The notes below the pieces were generated by a model, which did no database searches, was not told the DNA's origin, and saw nothing but the letters and a program-made list of their open reading frames with translations. A stretch of 64,000 bases of DNA from positions 1-64,000 of the forward strand of contig NZ_SNVV01000021.1 of NCBI RefSeq assembly GCF_004361735.1, read 5' to 3'. Positions 28,358 to 38,286 of this stretch are shown in pieces. Made by a program: the position numbers and the translations under genes. Within the stretch, counting starts at the first letter, position 1, and every line of letters begins with the position of its first letter. The stretch comes from Azoarcus indigens (lineage in GTDB: Bacteria > Pseudomonadota > Gammaproteobacteria > Burkholderiales > Rhodocyclaceae).

Positions 28358-28840
28358 TCAGGCCGCAGCAGCCTCGCGCAGGGAGACCGCCGCACGGCGG
28401 CGCACTTCCTTCAGCACGCCCATGTCCGGGTCAGGCTGGATCTCGCGATTGACCAGGGCGCCAAGCGTCACCGAATCCAGGTAGGCATACATGCGCTTGT
28501 TGAGGTTGGACCACAGGTCGTGCGTGCTGCAACGGTGCTCGTCGTGGCAGTTCTGCTTGCCGCCGCACTGGGTCGCATCCAGCGGTTCATCCACCGCGAT
28601 GATGATGTCGGCAACAGTAATGGCCGACATTTCACGCGCGAGACGGTAGCCGCCGCCCGGACCACGGACGCTGGAAACCAGTTTGTGGCGGCGCAGCTTG
28701 CCGAACAGCTGCTCCAGGTAGGAGAGGGAGATTTTCTGGCGATCGGCAATGCCGGCCAGGGTAACCGGACCATCGGCCTGCCGCGAGGCAAGATCGATCA
28801 TCGCCGTGACGGCGAAACGTCCCTTAGTGGTGAGTCTCAT
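28358..28840 (-). CDS. iscR: Fe-S-sensing transcriptional regulator IscR
   Basis: The 160-residue Rrf2-family winged-helix protein binds a [2Fe-2S] cluster through C92, C98, C104 and H107 (QCGGKQNCHDEHRCSTHD) and, when loaded, represses the isc operon. The N-terminus MRLTTKGRFAVTAMIDLA and RGPGGGYRLAR wing are characteristic. It is the first gene of the leftward operon. A site matching the IscR type 1 consensus overlaps the promoter -35 (28912-28936), which predicts autoregulation. Confidence 0.97.
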   Translation of the reverse strand: MRLTTKGRFAVTAMIDLASRQADGPVTLAGIADRQKISLSYLEQLFGKLRRHKLVSSVRGPGGGYRLAREMSAITVADIIIAVDEPLDATQCGGKQNCHDEHRCSTHDLWSNLNKRMYAYLDSVTLGALVNREIQPDPDMGVLKEVRRRAAVSLREAAAA

Positions 28841-28870
28841 CTGGGGATACCTCGCAATTTTTTATATGTC

Positions 28871-28894
28871 ACGTTCAGCTCAATACCTGAACGT
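28871..28894. repeat. Inverted repeat in the isc leader
   Basis: ACGTTCAG (28871-28878) is perfectly inverted as CTGAACGT (28887-28894) with eight bases between. It lies just downstream of the isc -10 element in the transcription direction, so it spans the probable start site and 5' leader. It could be a second operator or an RNA hairpin. Confidence 0.5.
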
Positions 28895-28902
28895 TTCGCT
28901 CG

Positions 28903-28932
28903 ACTATACGTTATTCCGACAAAAACGGTCAA
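28903..28932 (-). promoter_or_regulatory. isc operon promoter
   Basis: Read on the minus strand: TTGACC (28932-28927), an 18-base spacer, and TATAGT (28908-28903). Both hexamers are close to the sigma-70 consensus. Transcription would start near 28896 and run into iscR at 28840. Confidence 0.75.
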
Positions 28933-28936
28933 CTAA
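28912..28936 (-). promoter_or_regulatory. IscR type 1 binding site
   Basis: Read on the minus strand, the 25-base site contains the half-sites GTTGACC and TGTCGG around a GTTTT centre. This matches the type 1 pattern (YYGACY-RWWWY-NGTCRR) recognised by [2Fe-2S]-IscR at nearly every conserved position. It covers the -35 hexamer of the isc promoter, the expected place for repression. The match is to a consensus recalled from enterobacteria, so binding is predicted, not shown. Confidence 0.75.
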
Positions 28937-28965
28937 TGCACAGACTATCGCCCCGATAACCCTGA

Positions 28966-29721
28966 TCAATCAACCATTTTCGAAAGCCTCGAGGCATCAA
29001 AGGAATCGGCTTTTTCCACCGCGGCGTCCAGCGTGATTCCGGCAGCCTCCAGCCTGTCCATCAGGCACTGCAGGCGGCGGTCGGTTTCCACCGCGTGGTC
29101 CAGCAGGCCGTGCAAAGCCTTGGACAAGGGGTCGTCCATGTCGCGGGTCACACCGTAGGCGGAAAAGCCCATTTGCTCCGCCTTCTGCGCCCTGGCGCTG
29201 TCGCGCTCGGGATCGAGGATGCGCGCCGGATTGCCGACGGCCGTCGCGCCGGCCGGCACCGGCTTCACCACTACCGCGTTGGAGCCGATCTTGGCGCCAT
29301 CGCCGACGGTGAATCCACCCAGCACCTTCGCCCCGGCGCCGACGACGACGCCCCTGCCCAGCGTGGGATGGCGCTTGGTACCGCGATACAGCGAGGTGCC
29401 TCCCAGCGTCACCGCCTGGTAGATGGTGCAGTCGTCGCCAATCTCGGCGGTCTCGCCGATCACCACGCCCATGCCGTGATCGATGAAGACGCGCCGGCCT
29501 ATCCGGGCGCCGGGATGGATCTCGATGCCGGTGAGGAAGCGGCTGAGGTGACTGATGAAGCGGCCGAGCCAGAACCAGCGCCGATTCCAGGCCCGATGCG
29601 CCAAGCGGTGAAACATCAATGCATGGATGCCCGGATAACAGGTGAGGACTTCCCAGGTCGAACGCGCAGCGGGATCCCGCTCACGGACGCTGGTCAGATC
29701 TTCACGCAATTGGGCGAACAT
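28966..29721 (-). CDS. cysE: Serine O-acetyltransferase CysE
   Basis: The 251-residue enzyme acetylates serine, the first step of cysteine synthesis. The N-terminal helical domain is followed by a left-handed beta-helix ([43 protein letters not shown]), with catalytic His/Asp in the IDHG motif. I chose the ATG at 29721 ([19 protein letters not shown]). It lies immediately upstream of the isc operon on the same strand. Supplying cysteine to the two desulfurases is a plausible functional link, but the isc operon has its own promoter. Confidence 0.95.
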   Translation of the reverse strand: MFAQLREDLTSVRERDPAARSTWEVLTCYPGIHALMFHRLAHRAWNRRWFWLGRFISHLSRFLTGIEIHPGARIGRRVFIDHGMGVVIGETAEIGDDCTIYQAVTLGGTSLYRGTKRHPTLGRGVVVGAGAKVLGGFTVGDGAKIGSNAVVVKPVPAGATAVGNPARILDPERDSARAQKAEQMGFSAYGVTRDMDDPLSKALHGLLDHAVETDRRLQCLMDRLEAAGITLDAAVEKADSFDASRLSKMVD

Positions 29722-29742
29722 GGAATGCAATCTCCGCGGGGC

Positions 29743-29771
29743 AAAAAAGCGGGCCCGCATCGTGGCGGGCC
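29743..29771 (-). terminator. Intrinsic terminator of trmJ
   Basis: On the minus strand, GGCCCGC (29771-29765) pairs with GCGGGCC (29758-29752), followed by CGC and six Ts (29748-29743). It lies 39 bases after the trmJ stop and ends 22 bases before the cysE start codon, so cysE must start within or below it. Confidence 0.75.
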
Positions 29772-29810
29772 TATCAGCCTTGAAACTGGCAGGGTTAATT
29801 TCCGACTATT

Positions 29811-30545
29811 TTAATCGACTTTACGCTGAAAGCTAGTCAGCATGCCGCGCAGGATGCCCACCTCTTCCTTCTCCAGCCGCACACGGCCGAACAGGCGGCG
29901 CAGGCGGGGAATCAGGCGGCGGGGGTTCTCCGGGTCGTGGAAGCCGCTTTCGATGACGGCCTTTTCGAGATGACCGAAAAAGCCCTCGACTTCATCGTGC
30001 GTGGCAGGTTGAGCCGGATTTTCATCGCCGAATACCGGCGCCGGCTGCATTGCGCTCATACGCAATTCGTAGCTCAGCAGTTGTACGGCGGAGCCCAGAT
30101 TCAGGGAGGAGAAAGCGGGGTTCGTGGGGATGGTCACCGGCATCGAGCAGAGGGCGACTTCCTCGTTGCTGAGGCCACTGCTTTCACTGCCGAACACGAT
30201 GGCGACGTCACCCCGCCGGGTATAGGCCAGTACCTGGCCCGCAGCCTCTCTCGCGGTAACCCGCGGCAGACTCAACTCACGCCGCCGCGCGGTCACTGCG
30301 GCAGCCAGCACGGTGCCAGCAAGCGCTTCTTCCAGACTGCCCACTACCCGGGCAGTTGCCAGCACGTCATCCGCGCCGGAGGCCCGGGCATCTGCCACCG
30401 GGCTGGGAAATTCGGCCGGCTGCACCAGCCACAGGGACTTCAGCCCCATCGTTTTCATCGCCCGGGCCGCAGCCCCGATATTGCCAGGGTGACTGGGATG
30501 GGAAAGGACGATACGGATGCGGTCGAGCGCGTCAGCGCCGTTCAT
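29811..30545 (-). CDS. trmJ: tRNA (cytidine/uridine-2'-O-)-methyltransferase TrmJ
   Basis: The 244-residue SPOUT-class methyltransferase modifies the ribose of position 32 in tRNA anticodon loops. [26 protein letters not shown] is the classic motif 1; [13 protein letters not shown] and [24 protein letters not shown] form the SAM-binding knot. The C-terminal extension has [33 protein letters not shown], the TrmJ-specific tail (shown here in description only as the FFGHLE region). The ATG at 30545 is chosen because the reading frame further upstream enters suhB on the other strand. Confidence 0.94.
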   Translation of the reverse strand: MNGADALDRIRIVLSHPSHPGNIGAAARAMKTMGLKSLWLVQPAEFPSPVADARASGADDVLATARVVGSLEEALAGTVLAAAVTARRRELSLPRVTAREAAGQVLAYTRRGDVAIVFGSESSGLSNEEVALCSMPVTIPTNPAFSSLNLGSAVQLLSYELRMSAMQPAPVFGDENPAQPATHDEVEGFFGHLEKAVIESGFHDPENPRRLIPRLRRLFGRVRLEKEEVGILRGMLTSFQRKVD

Positions 30546-30639
30546 ATTAAAATCCGGTGTTTTTCGTATTCGATCGCGACGGGAACAGGGGCTGCGGCCT
30601 CGCCCGGCACGATCTGCCGAACCTAGCCGAGACCTTCGC

Positions 30640-31452
30640 ATGCATCCCACCCTGAACATCGCAGTTAAAGCAGCCCGACGGGCCGCCAGTGTCATCAACC
30701 GGGCGTCCACCCAACTCGATCTGCTCACTGTGCAAACGAAGTCGCCCAACGATTTCGTCACCGAAGTGGACCGGGCTGCAGAGGACGCGATCGTCGAAGT
30801 GTTGCGCGACGCCTATCCGGGGCACGGGATTCTAGCAGAGGAGTCCGGCGAACTCGGGCCGGCGAACGGCGAGGAAAGCGAGTTCACCTGGATCATCGAT
30901 CCGCTGGACGGCACCACCAACTTCATCCACGGCTTCCCGCAGTACGCCATCTCCATCGCCCTGACCAAGGGCGGCGCGTTGGAGCATGGCGTGGTGTACG
31001 ACCCCATCCGCAACGAGCTCTTCACCGCCAGCCGTGGCAGCGGCGCCTTCCTGAACGACCGCCGCATCCGCGTCTCCCGCCGCAACCGGCTCGCCGATGC
31101 GCTGCTGGGCACCGGCTTCCCCTACCGCAAGTTCGACCATGCGGATGCCTACTTGGCCACGTTCAAGGAACTGACGCAGAAGTCCGCCGGCATCCGCCGC
31201 CCGGGTGCAGCCGCGCTGGATCTCGCCTACGTGGCTTGCGGCCGGCTGGACGGCTTCTGGGAAATGGGGCTGGCGCCGTGGGACATGGCTGCCGGTACCT
31301 TGCTGATCCAGGAAGCGGGCGGCCTGGTTTCCGACTTCGCCGGCGAGGCCAACCACATGACCACCGGCAACCTCGTCGCCGGCACGCCCAAGGTGTTCGG
31401 GCAGTTGCTGCCCATCGTCCAGGCTTACCGGCCGGCCAATCTGCCGGCCTGA
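30640..31452 (+). CDS. suhB: Inositol-1-monophosphatase family protein SuhB
   Basis: The 270-residue magnesium/lithium-sensitive phosphatase has the family motifs [20 protein letters not shown] and [24 protein letters not shown]. In E. coli SuhB also acts as an rRNA antitermination factor, a likely role here as well. ATG at 30640 gives [15 protein letters not shown], the family N-terminus. It is divergent from trmJ with 94 bases between. Confidence 0.95.
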   Translation: MHPTLNIAVKAARRAASVINRASTQLDLLTVQTKSPNDFVTEVDRAAEDAIVEVLRDAYPGHGILAEESGELGPANGEESEFTWIIDPLDGTTNFIHGFPQYAISIALTKGGALEHGVVYDPIRNELFTASRGSGAFLNDRRIRVSRRNRLADALLGTGFPYRKFDHADAYLATFKELTQKSAGIRRPGAAALDLAYVACGRLDGFWEMGLAPWDMAAGTLLIQEAGGLVSDFAGEANHMTTGNLVAGTPKVFGQLLPIVQAYRPANLPA

Positions 31453-31456
31453 CGAA

Positions 31457-31479
31457 GCGGGCCCCTGCATAGGGCCCGC
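31457..31479. terminator. GC hairpin after suhB
   Basis: GCGGGCCC (31457-31464) pairs perfectly with GGGCCCGC (31472-31479) around CTGCATA, four bases after the suhB stop codon, between two convergent genes. No T tract follows, so it is terminator-like only. Confidence 0.45.
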
Positions 31480-31485
31480 GTGGCT

Positions 31486-31734
31486 TCAATGCCGGGCGGT
31501 CAGCGCGCCGACGTGCACATGGCGGCCGGAGCGCCCGCCCACCCGGGCAAGTACCGAGGGCGGCGTGCCTTCGGCAAACTCGATCAGGTAGCCAGCCACC
31601 ATGCCATTGCGGTCCAGCTCCTGCCTGTCGTTGATCACCCAGCGCAGAACATCTTCCACGCCGATTCCCAGGGTCGCGGCCAGGATCTCGGCCTTGGCGT
31701 AGTCGCTGTCCGCGCGGGATTGGGGCTTGTCCAT
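31486..31734 (-). CDS. Small hypothetical protein (82 aa)
   Basis: I do not recognise a family. The reason to call it is the near-perfect ribosome site AAGGAGGT six bases before the ATG at 31734, and a balanced, soluble-protein composition (ADSDYAKAEILAATLGIGVEDVLRWVIND then GMVAGYLIEFAEGTPP). There is no signal peptide or membrane segment. The C-terminus is basic with three histidines (GRHVHVGALTARH). The N-terminal half looks like an alpha-helical adaptor. It is convergent with suhB and divergent from mutS. Function unknown. Confidence 0.65.
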   Translation of the reverse strand: MDKPQSRADSDYAKAEILAATLGIGVEDVLRWVINDRQELDRNGMVAGYLIEFAEGTPPSVLARVGGRSGRHVHVGALTARH

Positions 31735-31988
31735 CTCAGACCTCCTTAGCGTGATTCAAGGGAAGGTCTGGGGGTGACTTCCCGACGGCGGGGAAATTCC
31801 CCGGCGCGCGAGAATAGACGCTGAACGGCGGGAAGCGGGCGCCGACACCCCGACAGGAAAGGTGAAGCGCATCACATATCATTCCCCGCCGCGCCGCGCG
31901 TGAGCAGCGGAAACCGCCCCGGCCCTGTGGCTGCCGCCCGCCGGTAATACAACAGCGCCAGAACATTTCGGATAAATCGGTTACAGCC

Positions 31989-34580
31989 GTGAAGAACAGC
32001 CAGCAGACATCCGCACGGGAACCCATCGAAAGCCACACGCCGATGATGCAGCAGTACCTGCGCATCAAGGAGCAGCACCCGGACACGCTGCTCTTCTACC
32101 GCATGGGCGATTTTTACGAACTCTTCTTCGAAGATGCCGAGAAGGCCGCCCGGCTGCTGGACATCACCCTGACCACGCGCGGCCAGTCCGCCGGGCAGCC
32201 GATCAAGATGGCCGGCGTGCCCTTCCATGCGCTGGAGCAATACCTGGCCCGCCTGGTGAAGCTGGGCGAATCGGTGGTGATCGCCGAGCAGGTAGGTGAG
32301 CCGGGCGCGACCAAGGGGCCGATGGAGCGCGCCGTCAGCCGCATCGTCACCCCGGGAACGCTGACCGACGCCGCGCTGCTGGACGACCGCCGCGACTCCC
32401 TGCTGCTGGCCGCCAATCTGCATCGCGGCACGTTGGCGATGGCGTGGCTCAATCTTGCCAATGGCGACTTCCGGCTGATGGAGTGCCCGGCCGAATCGCT
32501 CCAGGCCCAGTTCGAGCGCCTGCGCCCGGCCGAAGTGCTGATTCCCGACGGCCTCTCCCTGCCGCTGCTGGAGACGCTCTCCCCGGCCCTGCGCCGACTG
32601 GCCGACTGGCAGTTCGATGCCGAGACCGGAGTGCGCCTGCTCACTGGCCATTTCGGCACCCGCGACCTCGCCGGCTTCGGCCTCGAAGGCCCTTCCCTGT
32701 GCCTGGGCACGGCGGCGGCACTGTATGAGTACGCCAAGGCCACGCAGCGCCAGAGCCTGGCGCACATCACCGGACTGACGGTAGAGCGGGAGTCGGAGTA
32801 CCTGCGCCTGGACGCCGCCACCCGCCGCAACCTGGAACTCACCGAGACGCTGCGGGGCGAGTCCTCGCCCACGCTCCTCTCCCTGCTGGACAGCTGCGTC
32901 ACCAGCATGGGCTCGCGCTGGCTGCGCCACGCGCTGCACCATCCGTTGCGCGAACGGCACATCCCGGAAGCGCGCCATGCCGCAGTGGCCGAACTCGTCG
33001 GCACTGGCGACGGCCGCTGCAACGACGCAGTCCGCGGCGCGCTGCGCGGCATCGCCGACGTAGACCGCATCACCGCCCGCATCGCTCTGCGCAACGCCCG
33101 GCCGCGCGACCTTTCCGCCTTGCGCGAAAGCCTGGTCCGCCTGCCCGAGCTCAGCATCGCCCTGGAGAGTACCGGCAGCCCGCTGTTGCTGCAGGTAAGG
33201 AATACGCTGGACGTTCCCGGCGCAGCGCTGGAACTGCTGGCGCGCTCCATCGCCGACGAACCCGCGGCCATGGTGCGCGACGGCGGCGTGATCGCCCCCG
33301 GCTACGATGCCGAACTGGACGAGCTGCGCGGCATCCAGAACAACTGCGGCGAATTCCTGCTCGCACTGGAAACCCGCGAGCGCGAGCGCAGCGGCATTGC
33401 CGGCCTCAAGGTGGAGTTCAACAAGGTGCATGGCTTCTACATCGAAGTCAGCCGCGCCAACGCCGAAAAAGTGCCGGACGACTACCGTCGCCGCCAGACG
33501 CTGAAGAACGCCGAGCGCTACATCACGCCGGAACTGAAGGCCTTCGAGGACAAGGCGCTGTCCGCCCAGGAACGCGCGCTGGCACGCGAGAAGATGCTGT
33601 ACGAGGCCATTCTCGACCAGCTCGCCGAACACATCCCGACGCTGCAGCGCATCGCGCGCGCCCTCGCCTGCCTGGACGGGCTCGCCGCCTTCGCCCATGC
33701 GGCGGTGCGCTATGGCTATGTGCAACCCGGCTTCGCCGATCAGCCCGGCGTCAGCATCAGCGGCGGCCGCCACCCGGTGGTAGAACGGCAGGTCGAAAAT
33801 TTCATCCAGAACGACTGCAGGCTGGCCGCCACCCGCCGCATGCTGATGATCACCGGCCCGAACATGGGCGGTAAATCCACCTTCATGCGCCAGGTGGCAC
33901 TGATCTGCCTGCTGGCGCACGTCGGCAGCTTCGTGCCGGCGGACGCGGCGCGGCTGGGGCCGCTGGATGCCATCTTTACCCGCATCGGCGCCTCCGACGA
34001 CCTCGCCTCCGGCCGCTCCACTTTCATGGTGGAGATGACCGAGGCGGCCGCCATCCTGCACGGCGCCACCGAGCACAGCCTGGTGCTGATGGACGAGATC
34101 GGCCGCGGCACCTCGACCTTCGATGGCCTCGCCCTCGCCTTCGCCATCGCCCGCCAGTTGCTGGAGAAGAACCGCAGCCTGACGCTGTTCGCCACCCACT
34201 ACTTCGAACTGACCCGACTCAACGGCGAATACCCGGAATGCGCGAACGTGCACCTGGACGCGGTGGAGCATGGCCACCGCATCGTCTTCCTGCACGCACT
34301 GGAGGAAGGCCCTGCCAGCCAGAGTTACGGTATCGAGGTGGCGGCGCTGGCCGGCATCCCCGCCAGCGTCATCCGCGACGCCAAGCGCCGCCTGCGCTCG
34401 CTGGAGAACCGGGAGATAGAGGCCGGCCCGCAGGCGGATCTCTTCGTCGGCCTGCCGGATCTTGAGCCGGAGCCGCTGTCCCATCCGGTACTCACCAGCC
34501 TGGCGGAGATCGACCCGGATGCGCTCACGCCGCGAGAGGCGCTGGAGCACCTCTACGCCCTGAAGCGGATGTCCTCATGA
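31989..34580 (+). CDS. mutS: DNA mismatch repair protein MutS
   Basis: The 863-residue protein begins at GTG 31989. The mismatch-wedging F-x-E motif is F42-Y-E44 (GDFYELF) after [12 protein letters not shown], and the C-terminal ATPase has [13 protein letters not shown] (Walker A), [16 protein letters not shown] (Walker B) and ATHYFELT. It finds mispairs and recruits MutL, which is not in this window. A start at ATG 32043 is possible but would remove the HTPM segment conserved with E. coli. Its stop overlaps the next start (ATGA). Confidence 0.97.
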   Translation: MKNSQQTSAREPIESHTPMMQQYLRIKEQHPDTLLFYRMGDFYELFFEDAEKAARLLDITLTTRGQSAGQPIKMAGVPFHALEQYLARLVKLGESVVIAEQVGEPGATKGPMERAVSRIVTPGTLTDAALLDDRRDSLLLAANLHRGTLAMAWLNLANGDFRLMECPAESLQAQFERLRPAEVLIPDGLSLPLLETLSPALRRLADWQFDAETGVRLLTGHFGTRDLAGFGLEGPSLCLGTAAALYEYAKATQRQSLAHITGLTVERESEYLRLDAATRRNLELTETLRGESSPTLLSLLDSCVTSMGSRWLRHALHHPLRERHIPEARHAAVAELVGTGDGRCNDAVRGALRGIADVDRITARIALRNARPRDLSALRESLVRLPELSIALESTGSPLLLQVRNTLDVPGAALELLARSIADEPAAMVRDGGVIAPGYDAELDELRGIQNNCGEFLLALETRERERSGIAGLKVEFNKVHGFYIEVSRANAEKVPDDYRRRQTLKNAERYITPELKAFEDKALSAQERALAREKMLYEAILDQLAEHIPTLQRIARALACLDGLAAFAHAAVRYGYVQPGFADQPGVSISGGRHPVVERQVENFIQNDCRLAATRRMLMITGPNMGGKSTFMRQVALICLLAHVGSFVPADAARLGPLDAIFTRIGASDDLASGRSTFMVEMTEAAAILHGATEHSLVLMDEIGRGTSTFDGLALAFAIARQLLEKNRSLTLFATHYFELTRLNGEYPECANVHLDAVEHGHRIVFLHALEEGPASQSYGIEVAALAGIPASVIRDAKRRLRSLENREIEAGPQADLFVGLPDLEPEPLSHPVLTSLAEIDPDALTPREALEHLYALKRMSS

Positions 34581-35338
34581 GCGGCACGCCCATCGATATC
34601 TCTGAAAGCAGTGGCGTGCGCTACCTGCACTTCGGCTCGGACTGGGTGCAGGGCGCGATGCGCATCCGCCGCCCCTATGACCTGGAACTGGCCTACACCC
34701 GGGAGATGATGGCCGGCCTGCTGCTGCGCGTCGATTCGGGATGGCCGCGGCGGGCACTGCTGATCGGCCTCGGCGCTGCGTCCCTGACCAAGTTCATGCA
34801 CCGCCATTGCCCGCAATGCCGGATGGACGTAGTCGAGATCGAGCCAGCGGTGGTCGCCGCTGCCCGCCAGTTTTTCCGCCTGCCGGCGGAGGACGAGCGC
34901 CTGAGCATCCACATCGCCGACGGCGCCGAGCACATAGAGCGCTACGCCGGCGAACCCTACGACTACATCCTGGTGGATGGCTTCGACCGCAATGCCCGCG
35001 CCGGCGGCCTGGACACGCTCGCCTTCTACCAGGCCGCCCGGGACAAGCTCAGCGCCCAGGGGCTGCTTTCGGTGAACCTGTTCGGCCGCTCCAAGGGCTA
35101 CAAAACCAGCCTGGGCCGCATCATCGAAACCTTCGCAGACAGGGCGCTGGCCTTCCCGTCCTGCGACAGCGGCAATGTCGTCGCCTTCGCGGCGACCGGA
35201 GAGGAAATCGCCCTGCCGATGGAGGAACTGCGCGGCAGGGCCAGCCGGCTCAAGCAGGACACCGGCCTGGATCTGCTGGCGACGGTAAGTCGCCTGGAGG
35301 CCGCCGGCAGCGTGCCCGGCGGGGTGCTGCGGCTGTAG
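34577..35338 (+). CDS. Spermidine-synthase-like SAM-binding protein
   Basis: The 253-residue protein has the polyamine synthase/Rossmann methyltransferase fold: [17 protein letters not shown] (glycine loop), [17 protein letters not shown], and [20 protein letters not shown]. The N-terminal beta domain resembles spermidine synthase ([29 protein letters not shown] begins similarly). The usual gatekeeper loop and catalytic Asp are in the DGFDRN segment, but a true putrescine aminopropyltransferase role is uncertain; many such short homologues are uncharacterised. It overlaps mutS by four bases and is therefore translationally coupled. Confidence 0.8.
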   Translation: MSGTPIDISESSGVRYLHFGSDWVQGAMRIRRPYDLELAYTREMMAGLLLRVDSGWPRRALLIGLGAASLTKFMHRHCPQCRMDVVEIEPAVVAAARQFFRLPAEDERLSIHIADGAEHIERYAGEPYDYILVDGFDRNARAGGLDTLAFYQAARDKLSAQGLLSVNLFGRSKGYKTSLGRIIETFADRALAFPSCDSGNVVAFAATGEEIALPMEELRGRASRLKQDTGLDLLATVSRLEAAGSVPGGVLRL

Positions 35339-35441
35339 GCGGCCGGGAAAGACTGAGGAGGTACGCCGGGAAGCGGCCCACGCGCCACCTCTGTCTCCAC
35401 GCTTTCCAGGCAGGCCGATCAAACCCGGCTACCGGCGCACT

Positions 35442-36167
35442 TCAAGCGGCGGCCGCCTCCTCGGCCGGCGCCGGTTCCTTCCACAGGCACAGGCCCTTGT
35501 TGGCCTTCTCGATCTCGCCCAGCACCTTGTCGTGGCCAAGCAGTTCTTCGGCTGTGGCGCGCAGCACCTTCAGCGGCGGCCGCTCCATCGGCAGGCCGCC
35601 CTCCTCGACCACACCCGGCGCCGGCTCCTCGAGCGCCATGATCAGGCTCTCCTGGCCGCGCGTCATCGCCAGGTAGACCTCCGCCAGCAGTTCCGAGTCC
35701 AGCAAGGCGCCGTGCAACGTACGGTGACCGTTGTCGATCTCGTAGCGTTCGCACAGCGCGTCCAGCGATGCCTTCTTGCCGGGGTTCTGCTCCTTGGCCA
35801 TGCGCAAGGTATCGATCACCTCGCGGCAGAGCACGTCCAGCTTGGGACGCTTGAGCAGGCTCAGTTCATGGTTGAGGAAGCCGACGTCGAAGCTGGCGTT
35901 GTGGATGATGAGGTCGGCGTCGCGCACGAACTCTTCGAACTCTTCGGCGATGGCCGAAAAGGTGGGCTTGTCCGCCAGGAATTCCTCGGTGATGCCGTGC
36001 ACCGCGATCGCCTCGGCGTCGATGCTGCGCTGCGGATTGATGTAGACATGGAAATGCCGGCCGGTGAGGCTGCGGTTGAGCAGTTCCACGCAGCCGATCT
36101 CGATCACGCGGTCGCCGTTGCGCCAGTCCAGGCCGGTGGTTTCCGTGTCGAGCACGATCTGTCGCAT
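35442..36167 (-). CDS. dnaQ: DNA polymerase III epsilon subunit DnaQ
   Basis: The 241-residue DEDDh 3'-5' exonuclease proofreads for polymerase III. Exo I is LDTETTGLDW (D7, E9), Exo II is HNASFDVGFLNHEL and Exo III is HRTLHGALLDSELLAEVYL. The C-terminal region that binds the polymerase alpha subunit is present and ends in an Ala/Glu tail. AAGGGGA precedes the ATG at 36167. Together with rnhA and gloB this reproduces the E. coli neighbourhood. Confidence 0.96.
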   Translation of the reverse strand: MRQIVLDTETTGLDWRNGDRVIEIGCVELLNRSLTGRHFHVYINPQRSIDAEAIAVHGITEEFLADKPTFSAIAEEFEEFVRDADLIIHNASFDVGFLNHELSLLKRPKLDVLCREVIDTLRMAKEQNPGKKASLDALCERYEIDNGHRTLHGALLDSELLAEVYLAMTRGQESLIMALEEPAPGVVEEGGLPMERPPLKVLRATAEELLGHDKVLGEIEKANKGLCLWKEPAPAEEAAAA

Positions 36168-36211
36168 GTGATCCCCTTGCTTGTTTCTGCTTGATCTTCG
36201 CCGGGAGCCGT

Positions 36212-36670
36212 TCAGGGCTCGACCGGCCGGCCGCTCTTGCGCGTCGCGTCCACGCCACGGCGCGCGAGCGCGTCCGCACGTTCGTTTTCCGGATGGCCAT
36301 TGTGGCCGCGCACCCATAGCCACTTCACCTGGTGGGCGCTGGCCGCCTCATCCAGGGCCCGCCACAGGTCGGCGTTCTTCACCGGCTCCTTGGAAGCGGT
36401 CTTCCAGCCTCGCGCTTTCCAGCCGTGGATCCACTCGGAAATGCCTTTCTGCACGTACTGGCTGTCGGTATGCACCCGGGCGATGACCGGCCGCTTGAGT
36501 TGGCCCAGGGCGCGGATCACCGCCAGAAGTTCCATCCGGTTGTTGGTGGTCTGCGGCTCACCACCCCAGATCTCCTTCTCGTGCTCCCCTGAGCGCAGGA
36601 TCGCGCCCCAGCCACCCGGGCCCGGGTTTCCGCTGCAGGCGCCATCGGTATAGATATCGACTTCTTCCAT
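36212..36670 (-). CDS. rnhA: Ribonuclease HI
   Basis: The 152-residue RNase H cuts RNA in RNA-DNA hybrids. Catalytic residues are D9 ([15 protein letters not shown]), E47 (NNRMELLAV), D69 (VHTDSQYV) and the Asp in NERADALAR, with the substrate-binding handle [15 protein letters not shown]. Here rnhA and dnaQ are on the same strand, while in E. coli they are divergent. Confidence 0.97.
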   Translation of the reverse strand: MEEVDIYTDGACSGNPGPGGWGAILRSGEHEKEIWGGEPQTTNNRMELLAVIRALGQLKRPVIARVHTDSQYVQKGISEWIHGWKARGWKTASKEPVKNADLWRALDEAASAHQVKWLWVRGHNGHPENERADALARRGVDATRKSGRPVEP

Positions 36671-36709
36671 TCTCTTTTCCGTCCAACCTTTCTGGCCGCG
36701 CCAGTTCTT

Positions 36710-37432
36710 CTATTGTGTGGCGTCCTCGTTCCGCTGGGCGACGGTGGAAAGGCGTTTCGCGGTAGCGCGCTTCTCCCGCCAGTTCGGCATGATCACCCGC
36801 ATGCCCTGCACCCGCTTCACACCCTGCAGCATGTAGCTGCCGCCACAGACCGGCCACCAGCGGTCGCCCGCCTTGTCCATGAAACGCCAGCGCTCCAACC
36901 ACTTGGTACTGGTCACCGCCGGCGCGTAACAACCGAAACTGCCCGATTGCGTCTCGAAACCCAACAGGGTCAGCCAATCCTTCACTCGACCTACCGACAG
37001 GTACTGACCGCGCCAGGGATAACTCCCCTGCCCCCGCACCGCCAGCCGGCGGGCACCCCACAGGCTGAAGGGATTCAGCCCGGCGATGACCACGCTGCCT
37101 TCCGGTACCAGCACCCGCTCCACCTCGCGCAGAACCTGGTGCGGACGGGGGGCAAACTCCAGCACATGCGGCAGCACCACCAGATCCAGGCTGGCGGTGG
37201 CAAAAGGCAACGCATCCTCGAGCGCGAACACGCCCACCTCGCCGCTACGGCCACAGCGGAAGCGGAAGGGCATGCGGTTTGCTCTCAGGAAATCGATCTC
37301 GGGCAGACCGACCTGCAGGGCGTTGTAGCCGAAGATATCGGCCAGCAGGATGTCGAACTTGGCCTGCTCCCATTCGAGCAGGTATCGCCCCTGGGGTGTC
37401 GCCAGCCAGTCAGACAGGCTGAGGATTGACAT
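36710..37432 (-). CDS. Class I SAM-dependent methyltransferase (YafS-like)
   Basis: The 240-residue protein has a methyltransferase 11-type core: ALPFATASLDLVVLPHVLEFA and LREVERVLVPEGSVVIAGLNP, followed by a C-terminal extension with a basic tail. The N-terminus (SDWLATPQGRYLLEWEQ) and the gene order next to rnhA and gloB match E. coli YafS, whose substrate is unknown. Its start lies 29 bases from the divergent gloB start, so the two promoters must overlap each other or the coding regions. Confidence 0.85.
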   Translation of the reverse strand: MSILSLSDWLATPQGRYLLEWEQAKFDILLADIFGYNALQVGLPEIDFLRANRMPFRFRCGRSGEVGVFALEDALPFATASLDLVVLPHVLEFAPRPHQVLREVERVLVPEGSVVIAGLNPFSLWGARRLAVRGQGSYPWRGQYLSVGRVKDWLTLLGFETQSGSFGCYAPAVTSTKWLERWRFMDKAGDRWWPVCGGSYMLQGVKRVQGMRVIMPNWREKRATAKRLSTVAQRNEDATQ

Positions 37433-37461
37433 GGATGGTCAGCGCTTCAAAATCGGGACTT

Positions 37462-38241
37462 ATGGACGCCATTATCCCTCTTCCCGCCTTTCGCGATAAC
37501 TACATCTGGCTTCTTCGTCGCGGCCGCCACGCTGTCGTGGTCGATCCGGGCGACGCAGCGCCTGTGCAGGCCTACCTCCAGGCCGAGGATCTGGCCTTGA
37601 GCGCGATCCTCGTCACCCACCACCATCCGGACCATGTCGGCGGCCTCGGCGAGCTGCTGGACGCTGCACCGCTTAGCGCCAAAGAAATACCGGTGTTCGG
37701 TCCCGGCCGGGAGAACATCGCCGGCGTGAACCGGCCGGTGATGGAGGGCGATACCGTCGTGCTGCCGGACCTGAAGCTTACGCTCGGCGTGCTGGACGTG
37801 CCCGGCCATACCGCCGGCCATGTCGCCTACTACGGGGAGACGCTGCTGTTCTGCGGCGACACGTTGTTCTCTGCCGGTTGCGGGCGCCTGTTCGAAGGCA
37901 GCCCGGCCCAGATGGCCGCCTCGCTGGCCAAGTTCAACGCCTTGCCAGCCGAGACCCGGGTGTATTGCACCCATGAGTACACCTTATCCAATCTGGCGTT
38001 CTCCCGCGCGGCCGAGCCCCACAACCCGGCGCGCGACGAATACGCCCACTGGTGCGAAGCGCAACGGGCGGGCGGCAAGCCCACCCTGCCCAGCACCATT
38101 GCCCGGGAACGCGCCATCAATCCCTTCCTGCGCACGCAGGAGGCCGGGGTGATCGCCGCGGTAACCCAGCATGCCGGGACGCCGCCGGCGGATGCGGTTG
38201 CCTGTCTGGCAGCGCTGCGGGCCTGGAAAGACGTCTTTTGA
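37462..38241 (+). CDS. gloB: Hydroxyacylglutathione hydrolase (glyoxalase II)
   Basis: The 259-residue metallo-beta-lactamase-fold enzyme hydrolyses S-lactoylglutathione to lactate and glutathione, completing methylglyoxal detoxification. Metal ligands are in VTHHHPDHVGG, DVPGHTAGHVA and CTHEYTLSNL. FRDNYIWLL near the N-terminus is typical. The ATG at 37462 is chosen (MDAIIPLPAF); the in-frame start at 37426 would extend into the divergent methyltransferase start. Confidence 0.96.
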   Translation: MDAIIPLPAFRDNYIWLLRRGRHAVVVDPGDAAPVQAYLQAEDLALSAILVTHHHPDHVGGLGELLDAAPLSAKEIPVFGPGRENIAGVNRPVMEGDTVVLPDLKLTLGVLDVPGHTAGHVAYYGETLLFCGDTLFSAGCGRLFEGSPAQMAASLAKFNALPAETRVYCTHEYTLSNLAFSRAAEPHNPARDEYAHWCEAQRAGGKPTLPSTIARERAINPFLRTQEAGVIAAVTQHAGTPPADAVACLAALRAWKDVF

Positions 38242-38286
38242 GGGACTCGCCCCTGCGGCGCATGAGGCGCAAGCACCCCGGCAGCC

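Noticed and set aside
31872-34550. 892-codon minus-strand open frame opposite mutS
   Set aside because: It is entirely antisense to an unmistakable mutS gene. Its His/Gly/Val/Gln-rich composition is typical of frames opposite GC-rich coding sequence, and no domain is recognisable.
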